DNA from: Ichthyophthirius multifiliis
Taxonomy: Eukaryota > Ciliophora > Oligohymenophorea > Hymenostomatida
Direction: 5' to 3'
Assembly: GCF_000220395.1 (NCBI RefSeq)
Contig: NW_004086071.1
Coordinates: 1-64,000, forward strand
DNA length: 64,000 nucleotides
The notes under the pieces were generated by a model. That model searched no databases, had not been told where the DNA came from, and saw only the letters and a list, made by a program, of their open reading frames with translations. The translations under genes were made by a program, and so were the position numbers. Of this stretch, positions 1 to 11,396 are shown piece by piece (the stretch's first letter is position 1; each line of letters opens with the position of its first letter).

Positions 1-81
1 GGAGTTCATATATGGAATAATGGTAATTAAAATAAAAATTAAATGTAAAAATATATATAAATATATATATATATATATAAA

Positions 82-116
<35 letters not shown>

Positions 117-1310
117 TATTTATCTATATAAATATATTTATTTATATATATATCTATATTTACATATACACTATTTTGTATAGCATATAATTATATTTAT
201 CCAAATATATATTTAAAGGTGATATATATGAAGGATAATTTAAATTTTATCTTAAGCATGGATAAGGTATAGAAAAATTTTCAAATGGTGATATTTATAA
301 AGGAAATTATGTTAATGGAAAGCCTGAAGGATATGGTGAATATTATTGGGCTAATTAGTCTTTTTATAAAGGATAATTTAAGTACATGACATATAATAAA
401 TATATAATTTTCTATATTAATTAGAAATGGTTTAAGAAATGGGTATGGAGTTTGGAAAAGAGGATTATAAAATTCAGATTATTATGAAGGCGGATATATA
501 AACGATAAAAAAAGTGGATATGGAATTTTTAAGTGGGCATCGGGAAATATATACAAAGGTAATTATTTTAATGATTTAAGAAATGGATATGGAGAAATGT
601 ATTGGAATGATGGCTCTTATTTTAAAGGAATATGGGAAGTATTTTAAATATATATAAAATCTACTTTTTTATGGATTTCTAATAAAGACTGATGTTCAAA
701 ATGGATAAGGTTAAATGTATATTCCTGGATAATCTCCGAAAGAAGGATTATTTAAAGATAATTTATTTATTGAAAATTAATTAATAATAAAATAAAAATT
801 ATAATAAATATAATAAGAAAATAATAAGTAATTTTTTATTTTTTTTTTATTTATTTTTAAATTAATTTATAAATAATTTTAGTTTAAATAAATCTTAAGA
901 ATATTCACCAAAAATAAATAGCTTTTAATTGATAGATCAAAATAAAAGAAATTTGTTAAAATATAATAATAACCCTTAAAGCGTTTATAAATAATAATAT
1001 AATAAAAATTGTTAATATAATGAAAATTTATAAAAAATAAACTTCTCTTTAAGAAAAAGTAGATTAGGAGAAAGAAGTATTGGCAAAAATTATTAAAAAA
1101 AAAAGATTTTTCAATGTAATCTAAAACATATAAATTAAGCTTAAATAAAACATTTCATATTTATTAGAAATAAAATCCGAAATAATGTAATATTTTATAG
1201 TTTTAATTATTATATTATTATTTTTTAATTATATATATATATATTTATTGATATTTTTAATATTAAAATATATTATTAGGTAAAACTATGTTCAGAAATA
1301 TTGTTTATTG
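1..1310 (+). CDS. MORN-repeat protein (5' end outside window)
   Basis: Reading TAA/TAG as Gln, the segment from about 222 to 655 gives repeated MORN units with the pattern G-x-Y-x-G-x(F/Y)...G-x-G (for example GDIYKGNYVNGKPEGYG and NGYGVWKRG). MORN repeats usually form membrane- or cytoskeleton-associated scaffolds in the ciliate cortex and cilia. The gene enters from the left edge, so the start codon is missing. An intron probably lies at about 31-218 and others at about 388-425, 636-686 and 827-882, each with GT..AG ends. The C-terminal part (about 884-1200) is a basic, N/Q/K-rich tail without a recognised domain. The stop is uncertain: the last convincing coding stretch fades near 1200, followed by a likely intron and a TGA near 1310. 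The family call is secure; exon borders and end are approximate. Confidence 0.8.
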
Positions 1311-1763
1311 AGATATATAAAATAAAAATTATTAAGAAATATAAAAAAAATATAGAATATAATTTTAGATATTATTATTAAAATTTTATATTTATTAAAA
1401 AAAAAACTCATAAAATTTTACAATAAAAGGAATAATAATAAATTTGATTTAATTGTATATAAAAAAAAGATTTATAATAATTAACTTATTTAATTATAAT
1501 ATTTTTTTTAATTATTAAATAATAAAAATTATATAAAATATTTATTATATTATATTTTAATTTACATTTAAATATTTCTATATTTTTGTATTTAATATAA
1601 ATTTACATTTATTTTTAGTTTTTATAAAAAAACAAATACTTTTATTATGTTTTATATATAAGTAAAAAAGTAGAATATAAACAAACATTATTGAAAAAAA
1701 AAATGTCCTTATATTTTAATATAATTAATGTAAAACCAAATATTTTTTTTTATATATATATAT

Positions 1764-3378
1764 TCAATAATTATTTATATTCTAAAGTTAAATTTCATTT
1801 TTAGGAACTTTATTATTACTATCATTTTACCTTTATTCTTTTTATAAATAAATAATCTAATTTTCATTTGCAATTGCAGGTTGGCTTATAATTTATTGAT
1901 TATTAGGTACAGATTAGAAACCATAATTTTAAAGAGCAGGCATTTTTTTTACCAATTTTTCCATATCTTCATAAATAATATGAGGCATATGGAACATTTC
2001 TCCATCTTCATAAAATTTAGTAGGAATATTTCCAAATAATTTTAAAAAAATACCTGCGATAATTCCAGAACCAATAGCGATACTTAAAGTAATAAACAGA
2101 TATATAACTTAAATATGTCCTTATTTTTATTAATTCCAGTCACTTTCACCTGCTTTTATATAAACCATTTACAATTAAGCAATTGAATCATTTTAGTTTT
2201 AAGATGTGCCAGCAGCAATACAACCCCATATAGCGCCTAAAAGTCCAGGAATTCCATGCAAATTCAAAACACCACATGAATCATGTAATTATAATTTATT
2301 TTCAATAATAAACATAAATCTAGAAAAACCTAGAGTAGATACACATCCTGCAAAAATGCCAATTAAAATAGCATAAATAGGTAAAATATGCATATCAGCA
2401 CAAGTACCCTATATAAAAAAGAAAAATATAATTATATATATATTTATATTTATATTTATATTTATATTTATATTTATATTTATATTTATATTATTTTACC
2501 ATTGCAACACCACCAGCTAAAGAAGCATTTTATATATCAATAACATTAATTTTAAATTCTCCACTCCTAAACATAATAGAGCAAGTAAAAGCTGCAAATA
2601 CGCTACCACTTAAAGACAATATAGTATTAGTAAAAGCTCTATTCATAGCTTCAGAGTTTTCATATTATAATGCTCCATTAAATGAAGGCCAATACATCCA
2701 TAGAAAAACAGAACCCAAAAGAGAAGTTAAGTCTGAAATATAATTACTTTCTGCTCTTTTATGTCCCTTACATTTAGAAACTGATGTAAATGCAGAAACT
2801 GTCAATCCAAAGAAAGCTCCAAACATGTGAATTACCATTGAACCTCCAATATCAGCTATTCCCATTTTAAACCTATTTTTTCATTTAATGTAAAACCTAT
2901 TATTTATATAAAAGTCATTAAAAGTAATTAGAAATGCGAAATTGTTCCTATTACAGCTCCGTAGGCTATTAATACTGAACCAGCGCAAAAAGATGATAAA
3001 ATAAATATTTTTGGATTCATATGTATTTCAAATGCATAATTAAGGTCCCATATACAATTCCAGAACATTTCCCATATAGGGTACAATTAGAAAGCCATTC
3101 CTCCTATCATTAATGTAAAAGCGACTGCTCCGAAAGAAAATCGACTCGTATAACTTCGTATAATCCAAAACCAACAAATATCATAACATTTACGTCTTAC
3201 CATAGATTATATCGGAACATTTCATTTTTTTTGTGTCATATTTGCCTGATATTGCCCAGAATATTATACAGAAAATTTCTATTAAGAAAAATAATACTAA
3301 GAATTTAATTTATTCTTTTTTCCTTAAGGCTATACTTTAGGGACTTTTTGTTGATTGTCTTTAAATCTAATTTTCCAT
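1764..3378 (-). CDS. Rh-type ammonium transporter
   Basis: Membrane channel/transporter for ammonia/ammonium of the Rh glycoprotein family. Diagnostic blocks read in order on the minus strand: a first membrane helix after the start, QDVNVMIFVGFG (about 3200-3160), SFGAVAFTLMIGGMAFQLYP (about 3130-3070), ADIGGSMVIHMFGAFFGL (about 2855-2800), AGGVAMGTCADMHI across an intron, and HDSCGVLNLHGIPG (about 2290-2250). The paired conserved histidines (VIHMFG and NLHG) are kept. The C-terminal cytosolic tail is Q/N-rich and ends at TGA 1764-1766. The start MENQIQRQ at 3378 directly precedes the first helix. One intron is clear at 2409-2499. The frame breaks three times, at 3225-3232 (A8), 3137-3140 (T4) and 2865-2868 (A4), each as if one base were missing; the flanking blocks are so well conserved that sequence error is more likely than decay. 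Confidence 0.93.
2441..2492. repeat. TTTATA hexanucleotide repeat inside Rh-gene intron
   Basis: About eight tandem copies of TTTATA fill most of the 91-base intron at 2409-2499. The splice ends (GTAAAAT and TATATAG on the minus strand) lie outside the repeat, so copy-number change would alter intron length without affecting the protein. Confidence 0.85.
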
Positions 3379-4210
3379 TTTTTATTTTTTATTAAAAAAA
3401 TAAAATTGTGTATTTTTTTATTTTTAAAATATTTGTAATATGTAATAATTATTTTTTTATAAAATTGTATTTTAGTTTTGTTGATATGTTTTAAATATAT
3501 AAAAAAAAAACATTATTTTAAAATAATATTTTAATTTTATTTTAAAAATATATTATTATTATTAATTTTAGTTTAATTTTGATAAATATGACTTTAATAA
3601 ATTTTAAATAAAAAATTTAAAGTCCAAAATATTTTTTTTTTTAAATAATATTAATATAAGTAAAAATAGTATAAATAAGTAATTATAAATATTAAAATAA
3701 AACAAATCTATAAAAAAATTAGTAAAATAATATAAAATTATATTAACATTTAAAAATAAAATAAAAAATATTAATATTTTAAAATATATACTAAAAATAA
3801 TTATTATTTTAAATATATATATTAATGTATAATTATATATTCGCATTATATTAAAAATGTATAATTTAATAAAAAAAATAGAAATAATAAAATATAAATT
3901 TTAAAATATTTTTAAATTGTTGGACTAAGATATGTTATAATATCATAATAAAAAAAAAAATTAATAACTATATTAAAGATTAAAGATTTGAAAAAGTTAA
4001 TATATAAAAGAATAAAAATAATGAAAATATAATATAATTAAAAAGAAAAATTTTATATTAAATATTATAAATATTAATTAAAAAAAAAAAATATATATAT
4101 AAAATAAGATATTATAAAAAAAATATTTAAAAATTGAAAAAGAAATAAATATTATTTATAAACTGAAAAATAGTAAAAATAAATATTATAAAAATAAATA
4201 TATATATATA

Positions 4211-4255
<45 letters not shown>

Positions 4256-4282
4256 TTTACATATTTATATATTAATTAAAAA
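3379..4282. other. AT-rich intergenic stretch
   Basis: Almost pure A/T between divergent genes (Rh transporter on the minus strand, LRR protein on the plus strand), so it should hold both promoters. An open frame at 3604-3846 on the minus strand is only F/I/L/Y/N low complexity and was not taken as a gene. A (TA)n tract at about 4199-4247 lies close upstream of the plus-strand start. No other signal seen. Confidence 0.6.
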
Positions 4283-6087
4283 ATGATTGATTAAAGGACA
4301 TTAGCATGTCCAATACATTTAAAAAGTTGTAATTCATTATGTTTAGATTCAGATTGCAATTATTTATAAAGAATAATATGTATAGGCTGTTTTATGGATC
4401 CTAAATACAATCATACAAATCACCAAAAAAAATATTCGAAATAGAATAAATATATTAACATCCTGATGAGATCACTTAATAATTAGACTTATAAGAATAC
4501 AAGAACCTTCCCAGGATAAATGAATAAGAAATAGAAATAATTTTTGAAAAAATAACTGAATATTTTTTATAATAAACACAAGAATTAAAATTTCAAACAA
4601 TATAAAAATTAAAGCAAATAAATTAAAAAATTGATGAATTTAATTGTGAAAATATAAGTGATATAATGGATAATCTAGACATTTAAAAAAATTGTAAAAT
4701 TGAAACTTTAAGAAAAATATTAGAAGACTATTAATATAATTTAGATATTAATACATTAAATGAAAAAGTATAATTTTTTACTTAATAAAATGCCTCTTTT
4801 TGTTCTAAAAAAAATTAAGTTTATTTTGAAAAAGATATATTTGATTTTTCCATATATCAAATATAAAAAAAACTATAAAAAATACAAAAATATATAAATA
4901 TTAATTTTTTGAATTAATTTGAAAATTATACATAAGAAAAAACACAAAATATTACAAATAATTAATAAGCATTATAAATAACAAACACTTCCTAATTTTA
5001 TAATTTTATTTAATTTTCAAACCATGAAGTTAAAAAAATTGATCTTTCATATATCATTAGTACTTTTAATTTATAAACTTATAATATACCTAATCATATT
5101 GAATCTATAGAAATTAAAATTGATAATGTAAATGATTTTTAAAATGCTTCAACTTATAAAAATTTAAAGAATATTCCTTTTTCAGTTAAATAATTATACT
5201 TTAGTTTAAGGTTACCCCCTAAGTATTATTTTGATCATTGGAAATTTGTATAATTTTAGTTCCCTTAAAATATTTAAGAATTAGAACTCGATTTTGCTGA
5301 TTTTGAGTTGTGTAAGGTTGTATTTAATTTTATTTTATTAAACTTGCCTTTATAATTAAAATAACTTAGTCTAAATTTGTCTAATAGTGAATTAAAAGGG
5401 TAAAGAATAAACGATTTTTTAAAATGTTTGAAATCTTTGAAAACATATAACCGTTTTTTGGAAAAGATGAAAGTATGTTTTGATAAAAATACATTTGAAA
5501 ATTATTATTTGAATAAAGTTTTGTTATATATAATTTTTTTCCCATAAAATTTAAAAGAATTGTATTTGGACTTTTCAAATATTTAGGGTTATTATGAAAA
5601 TTAAGAAAATAACTTATAATTATAATAAAAATTAAATTAAAATAAAATTAATAAAGCAAGTATTTATTATAATATAGACCTTAAAAACTACTTTTTTAAT
5701 TTAAAAAAACTATTCATTAATCTAGAAAATACACCCCTATATATTAATAATTTTAAATTTTTTATAGATACTATATTCTAATGTTGTCCGAAATTAATTT
5801 TCTTTAATTTAAATATTGAAGGATCTAATTGTGGAACTGAACATATTTTTGCATTATAAAATTTGTTTATATATATCCCTTAAAATATGGAAGAGTTTTA
5901 ACTTATTCTTAATAATAATTAATTTGATAAAGAGGCTTTAAATTAGTTTCTACTTTTAGCTTAAGGGTTGCCAAAATCTTTATAAAAAATCAGGATTGCT
6001 TTATAAGGTACTTTACTTAGTGTTTAGGAAAAATGTTAAATTAATAGTTATATGAATTAGTTTTCATTTAAATTTGAATTAATTTGA
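4283..6087 (+). CDS. Zinc-binding, leucine-rich-repeat-like protein
   Basis: The N-terminus (residues 1-50) has a Cys/His array that looks like a B-box-type zinc site: CPIH, CNSLC, CLDSDC, CIGC and HTNH. It is followed by a Q/E/K-rich coiled coil (about 4459-4770) and then by a long region of irregular leucine-rich units such as LQQLSLNLSNSELKG, LKELYLDFSN and LKKLFINLEN (about 5030-6060). Large families with this layout are common in hymenostome ciliates; function is unknown, probably protein binding. The start is the first ATG before the Cys/His array and the TGA at 6085-6087 closes the frame. The frame shifts once, at the A8 run 4425-4432 right after HTNH; nine A's would restore one continuous frame of roughly 600 codons. 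No intron is needed. Confidence 0.7.
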
Positions 6088-6495
6088 AGAATGTTATATT
6101 TTTATATGGGTTTAATTTATTTTGGTTTATAAAATAAGATTTTTTTTTTTAGTTTTAAAGTTTATGAATTAATATAAAAATAAAAAAAAAAAAATTAAAT
6201 TAATATTTAATTTTTTTAATGTAATAACCAAAATATAATATAATTATTGATTTAAATGTTAAAAAAATTAATATATATAATTAATTTGATTATAATTGAA
6301 ATAATAATTAATTATTTCTAAATATTTAAAATATATATATAATTTTTTTTAAAAAAATATTATTAAATAATTATAAAAAAAAGCATTTTATATATATATT
6401 AATTAAAAAATAAAATTTATGTTTATTTTATTAATTTAATAATATTTTATATATTTTATTTTTTTGGAATTATATTTTTTCTATTTTATTTTTTT
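6088..6495. other. AT-rich convergent intergenic stretch
   Basis: Lies between the 3' ends of two genes. Only A/T low complexity is seen; no coding frame or stem-loop terminator was recognised. Confidence 0.55.
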
Positions 6496-7004
6496 TCAAA
6501 CAACTTCTTAATTTTTATTTTATTCTTTTTCTTCTTTTTATTTATCTTTTTCAAAATATTCAGGTGGTGGTACAGGAATTTTTATTTTATCCTTATTTTT
6601 TAAACAATAAAGTGCAATAAGCGAAATAGGGTCTTCTGGTCTTTCTTAATCACATAATTTTAAAGCCTTAAATAAACAAAAAAAATTAAATATTAAATAA
6701 AGTAAAAAATAAAAACAGGTAATAATAAAGGAACAATAGCTCTTCTCAAATAATTAGTATCGTCAAGTTCTTACATTTATTCGAATTCAGACTTTTTATA
6801 TTATTATTCATGTTGACTATCCTCAAATGAAACAATAGGAAAAGGTATTTATTTTTCAATTCTTTCAATTTCTTCTGCTCTTTATTTTTCACATAATTCT
6901 ATTGATTTTAAAAAAAAATCAGGGTCTTTTAAAACATCTAGCATATTAACTCTTACAAGATACCTAATTTTTTACTTATGATTAATAAAATTTGTAAAAA
7001 TAAA

Positions 7005-7043
<39 letters not shown>

Positions 7044-8625
7044 TATAATAATCTAATATATAAATTTATATTAATAATACTTATTTATTGATTTTTTAAT
7101 TGGAATTCTTGTTCCTTTAACTGCATCAATAGTATCTACAATACATTAATCATCTCTTATTATTTTATTTAATTAAAAAAAAAATATAAATATTACTCAG
7201 TTATATTATCATCAAAGAATATATGTTAAGTTAAATAATCAGTTTAATCAATAAATAAAGTTTTCGAAAAGTTATATTTTTCACCATTTTTATTCCAATT
7301 ATACCAATCATCAATAATTGCTATAGCGCAACTCTTTTTTTTTTAATTTAAAAAATTTAAATAAATTTTATTTTAAAAAACTAACTTCTTTTAATAATTC
7401 TTAAGTAATAGTATATATTTAATGACTTCCTTTATAAAATTTAACTTATTATTTTGTAATTTCATTTTAATAAAATTATTCCAAATCAGTAATCCCTGGT
7501 TATAATTTTTTTGATGTCCCCAAAATTAAAGTACACTCTTCTACATTATCTTAAGGTCTATAAAAGCTACCTAAATGTGAATTTTTAATTTTATAGTTTT
7601 TGTTGTTTTTTGATCCATCGAATTTTACTAAAACAGTTCCGTTTCTACCATTAAAACATGGGTGCTCTCCAGCACAAAAACTGTTTAATTCTTTAACTAC
7701 ATCATTGATGTCTTCCCCAAAAGTTCTGAATATTATTGCAAATTCTCTTTTTTGTTTCTTTAGGTTAATCATAGTTCTAAAAAAGCTTGGTATTATAAAA
7801 TATCTACCATCTGATAATAAATCGATTATTTTTTCTTCATCATTATGTTAAAATGCTTATTAACTAAATTATCCTCCTTAGTCTTCTTCTTATAATTTTG
7901 CCTTTTATTTTATTTTATTTATACATTTTTTTTTTTTTATTTACTTATTCTTATTTTACAAAATCAAATACTGTCTTTGGTAATGTAACTGATTTAATTA
8001 TTCGATCATATTCAGGTTTTAGTTTAATTCCTGGCATTCCTGTTTTGACGAAATTTAAGTATAAATTATTTCTGTTCTAACTTTTTGTTTTTATATATAT
8101 AACAAAAAAAATTAATATAAAAAAATTATTTACATCATAAAATCATTATTCTTTATCAAATTTTCATGATTCTATTCCTCTTCTTTTGTTTTTAAAGGAT
8201 ATACAGTTTCAGCATATTATCTATTTATTTTTAAATGTATTTTTTTTTTAATATTTAACTTATAACTAAGCATGTCTTTTTCAGGTTGTTAGATACTGTA
8301 ATGCGGATGATCTTTTTTTATTTTTAAAAATGAATATTATATTTTTTTTTTAATTATTTTACATAATTTCCATTAAACAGGGGACTTTTCATCTTTTTAT
8401 TCAAGTCTTCCCCAAGAATAACCAGCAAGTATTTAATGAAGCTTATATTTTTTATTAAAAAAAATATAAATATATTTAAAATTTAATCTGTTTAGATTTT
8501 AAATTTCTTACATGTTCATCTTTAGAAACACCTTTTACTTTATCTCCTAATAATATTGTTCTGTTTATATCGAAATGGAGGATAAGCTTTTTATTTGGTG
8601 GTTTATTTTCTTCTTTTTTATTCAT
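6496..8625 (-). CDS. HAD-like protein with C-terminal Dpy-30 motif
   Basis: Starts MNKKEENKPPNKK and continues LILHFDINRTILLGD, a DxNxT variant of the DxDxT nucleophile loop of HAD phosphatases. Later blocks are typical of one conserved eukaryotic family: ILAGYSWGRLEQ, FFRTMINLKKQKREFAIIFR followed by TFGEDINDVVKELN, FCAGEHPCF, AIIDDWYNWNKNGEKY, HIFFDDNI, and CIVDTIDAVKGTRIP. The last exons give YLRRAIVPLLLP joined across an intron (about 6668-6716) to ALKLCDQERPEDPISLIALY, a clear Dpy-30 dimerisation motif of the kind that docks AKAP-like helices in axonemes and histone methyltransferase complexes. It ends with a charged tail at TGA 6496-6498. At least six short introns are present. Catalysis is doubtful because the second acidic residue of the HAD loop is Asn. 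The fusion is read directly from the sequence; the role, perhaps ciliary, is inference. Confidence 0.8.
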
Positions 8626-8972
8626 AATTTATTTCTTTATTTCAATATATATTAAAAAAATAACTTAAAAATATCAAAAATTAATAATATTTTTATTATA
8701 AACAGGTTTATAAAAAAAAATGTAATTAATTTAATATTTTATTTTAAATTTAAATATATTATCTAGTATTTTATATTTTTTTTAGTTTAATAATCATATT
8801 TCTATATTAAATTTATTATTTTATTATAAATAATGAAAAGTAAATAAAATAAACTTTAAATTTTAATATAATATTTTTTAAAAAGTAATTTAATTTTTTT
8901 TATAAGTAGTTTTTATTCTATAAATTTTAAAAAAATGCAAAAATAAATTGATAATTTAGAATTAATTAATAA

Positions 8973-9027
<55 letters not shown>

Positions 9028-9036
9028 AATAAGAAA
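8626..9036. other. AT-rich stretch with (TA)n microsatellite
   Basis: Divergent intergenic DNA. A run of about 23 TA units occupies 8977-9023 just before the start of the decayed channel gene. Nothing else is recognisable. Confidence 0.6.
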
Positions 9037-10633
9037 ATGTGTTAATCTCATAAGATTTATTTTAAATCCTTAATTTAAAATAGTATTATTTGGTTATTAC
9101 CAGAATATAATAAATACTAATAAGAAAATTATCATAAGAAGCAAAATTTAGAATTTCTTAATATTCTAATCATTTAAAAGATACAATTGATATATTTTAA
9201 ATAAAAAAATATTATAATATATTTATTATAAATCCAGAATATTGATTAAAATTTATATGGTATATATTAATTATTGTTTTTTATGGTTGCCTTAGATCTT
9301 TTTATTGGTTTTAAATTTTAATAATACATAAAAATAAATCTAATTGTATTTAAACCTTTGAAAACCGAATTAATTCTCACATTTATATATTTCTATTGAA
9401 TAATGTTTTGAGTCTAGATATTATTGTTAATTTTATTACATCTTTTACAAGTATTGAAATTTAAGAACTTGTTTATGATTTAAAGATTATAATTTTAAAA
9501 TATTTAAAGAAGACATAAAATTATATATTAATATTATGACATTTTCCATAATTTATTATCTATTTAACATATGATTATATTTTAAATAAATATCTGTATT
9601 TTAAATAAATATTTTGATAATACCTCTATGTATAATAATTATTAATTAATCTTTTTTTAACAAAAAATAAAAAAAAAAGAGGATCTTTTTTATTTGATTT
9701 AATTACTATATTTCCTTTTTTTATTTAAAAAGAATATATTACATGTATAAACTATTTTTTTTTTTGTAAACAGTATTAACTAGATTATTAAGGTTAGTTT
9801 TGTTTTTAAAAGTTATAAATTTAAATACATTAGTTAGTATAATAAATTAAGCAATAGAAAATAAAAATCCAAACAATACAGTTAAAATAAAATTAGATAC
9901 ATTTATAAAATATTCAGATTATTATTAATTAAATTTCTATAATATTTTTTATAAGTAGTATATGTTTTATATTTTAAAACAAAAAAGTTTAAAATGAGGG
10001 ATATTTATTTATTACGATATGGAGAATAAATATACCTTATTTTAAGTAATTATTTGCTTTTATTTTACTTTTAGTATTCTTGCTACTGTTTGATATGTAG
10101 ATTTTACGCCCAAAGGGGGGGATACCTTTTTTATGCATAATTAACCATTTTGTATAATATTATTTATTTAAGATTTTCATAAAAATCAAGATTATATTAA
10201 TAAGTTAATAGATTTAGAAGAATGGTTAGTTAGTTTAAGTATTTTTTTTTTCTTAGTTAAGAAAATTGATAACTCTATCAATAAAGAATTAGTTTCTAAT
10301 ATTTAAATAATTATAATTACTTTTATTAAAATTACTATCTGTTTCTAAAAATAATTAATATTTCTAATTAATTAATGCCTTTGATAGAAAAAATGCATAT
10401 TTAATTTTTTTTTAAAATTAATCTAATACGAATACGGCATTTATTTTAAGATATTTTTAAGTAAAAATTTAGAACTTTATTTTTATATAGAAAGGAAAAT
10501 ATAATTATAAAGATTATAATTTTTACATAGATATACCTTTTTATCTTTTACTAATAAAATAAAAAAACTAATGAAGATTATTTATTAATGGATGGAGAAA
10601 TAGAAGTTCTTTTTATTATAAATAATTAGAAAG

Positions 10634-10687
<54 letters not shown>

Positions 10688-11250
10688 GCCCTGATTTCAT
10701 TTTGGTTCTATAAAAATTTTAAATAATTAATTAAAAAAGTTTACTTATACTACTAAAATTAATGTCCTTATTTTTATAATAGAGAAAGATTCTTTTTTGA
10801 TATAAATAATAGGGTTTTATACATTTATTTATAAAGTAATTTTTTAGTATAAAATAAGATTATATTTCTAATGTTTTTAGTCTTTTTAAATACACCAAAA
10901 ACTCTATGATTGAAGAATTCAGATTTTTGTTAAAAAAAGAAAAAACTACATTTCTTTAAGTGAAGATGAGGTAAAAATAGTTTTTCTTAGTTTAATTAGA
11001 AATATTGGTAGTTTTAAACAAAAATAATAGGCTTTTAGATTATTGATAAACTAACGATTACTTAATAAGCTTTGATTTTTTAAAGTTATAGTGATTTAAA
11101 TTAAATAAAGAAGACAATCAAAAAAAAAAGATTATAGTTATCTTTATAATTGTTTCAATAATTTAATATAATAATTATATCTTATAAATTCTGATTTAAA
11201 AAGATACTTGAAAGAAAAAATAATTAATTAAATTGAAAATTATTGATATA
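9037..11250 (+). pseudogene. Decayed cyclic-nucleotide-gated K+ channel
   Basis: Pieces of a six-helix channel occur in order but in different frames. From ATG 9037 one frame runs about 120 codons to TGA 9397-9399 and covers S1-S3-like sequence. An S4-like stretch, LTRLLRLVLFLKVINL, lies near 9777-9825. The pore region at about 10064-10123 reads FSILATV, stop, YVDFTPKGG: the GYGD signature is changed to TGA-Tyr-Val-Asp. A weak cyclic-nucleotide-binding region follows (YLLMDGEIEVLF near 10580-10615, IEKDSF near 10782-10799). Several further TGA codons and frame changes separate these blocks. The loss of both filter glycines by base substitution cannot be explained by homopolymer error, so this is called a pseudogene. 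A functioning relative lies 2.4 kb downstream. The right boundary is approximate. Confidence 0.72.
10637..10684. repeat. (TA)n microsatellite in the decayed channel
   Basis: About 24 TA units lie inside the cyclic-nucleotide-binding part of the channel remnant; in an intact gene this would be an intron position or an insertion into coding sequence. Confidence 0.8.
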
Positions 11251-11396
11251 AAACATATATCTATTTATTAAAATAAAAAAATATAATATATTTGTTTAAA
11301 AAATGCAAAGACTAAAAATAAACAAAAAAAATACAATATATATTTTTATAAACTTATATTAATAATAACTTATTTTTTATTTTTTTTATAAAAATC

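Noticed and set aside
3145-3165. Exact 13-base arm of a loxP-like site (ATAACTTCGTATA).
   Set aside because: It lies inside conserved Rh coding sequence; the spacer and the inverted second arm are absent, so it is a chance match.
2865-3232. Programmed -1 frameshifting as the explanation of the Rh-gene frame changes.
   Set aside because: Similar breaks occur in many unrelated genes, at sites without a common signal, and one break goes the other way; read error explains all of them.
3604-3846. 80-residue F/I/Y-rich open frame on the minus strand.
   Set aside because: Low-complexity product of A/T-rich DNA without conserved pattern or splice context.
7600-8080. Plus-strand open frames of 83 and 60 residues.
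   Set aside because: Both are antisense to well-conserved exons of the HAD-like/Dpy-30 gene.
10109-10123. GC-rich patch around the G7 run as a possible G-quadruplex or tRNA fragment.
   Set aside because: It reads as the conserved post-filter PKGGD of the channel remnant; there is only one G run and no cloverleaf.
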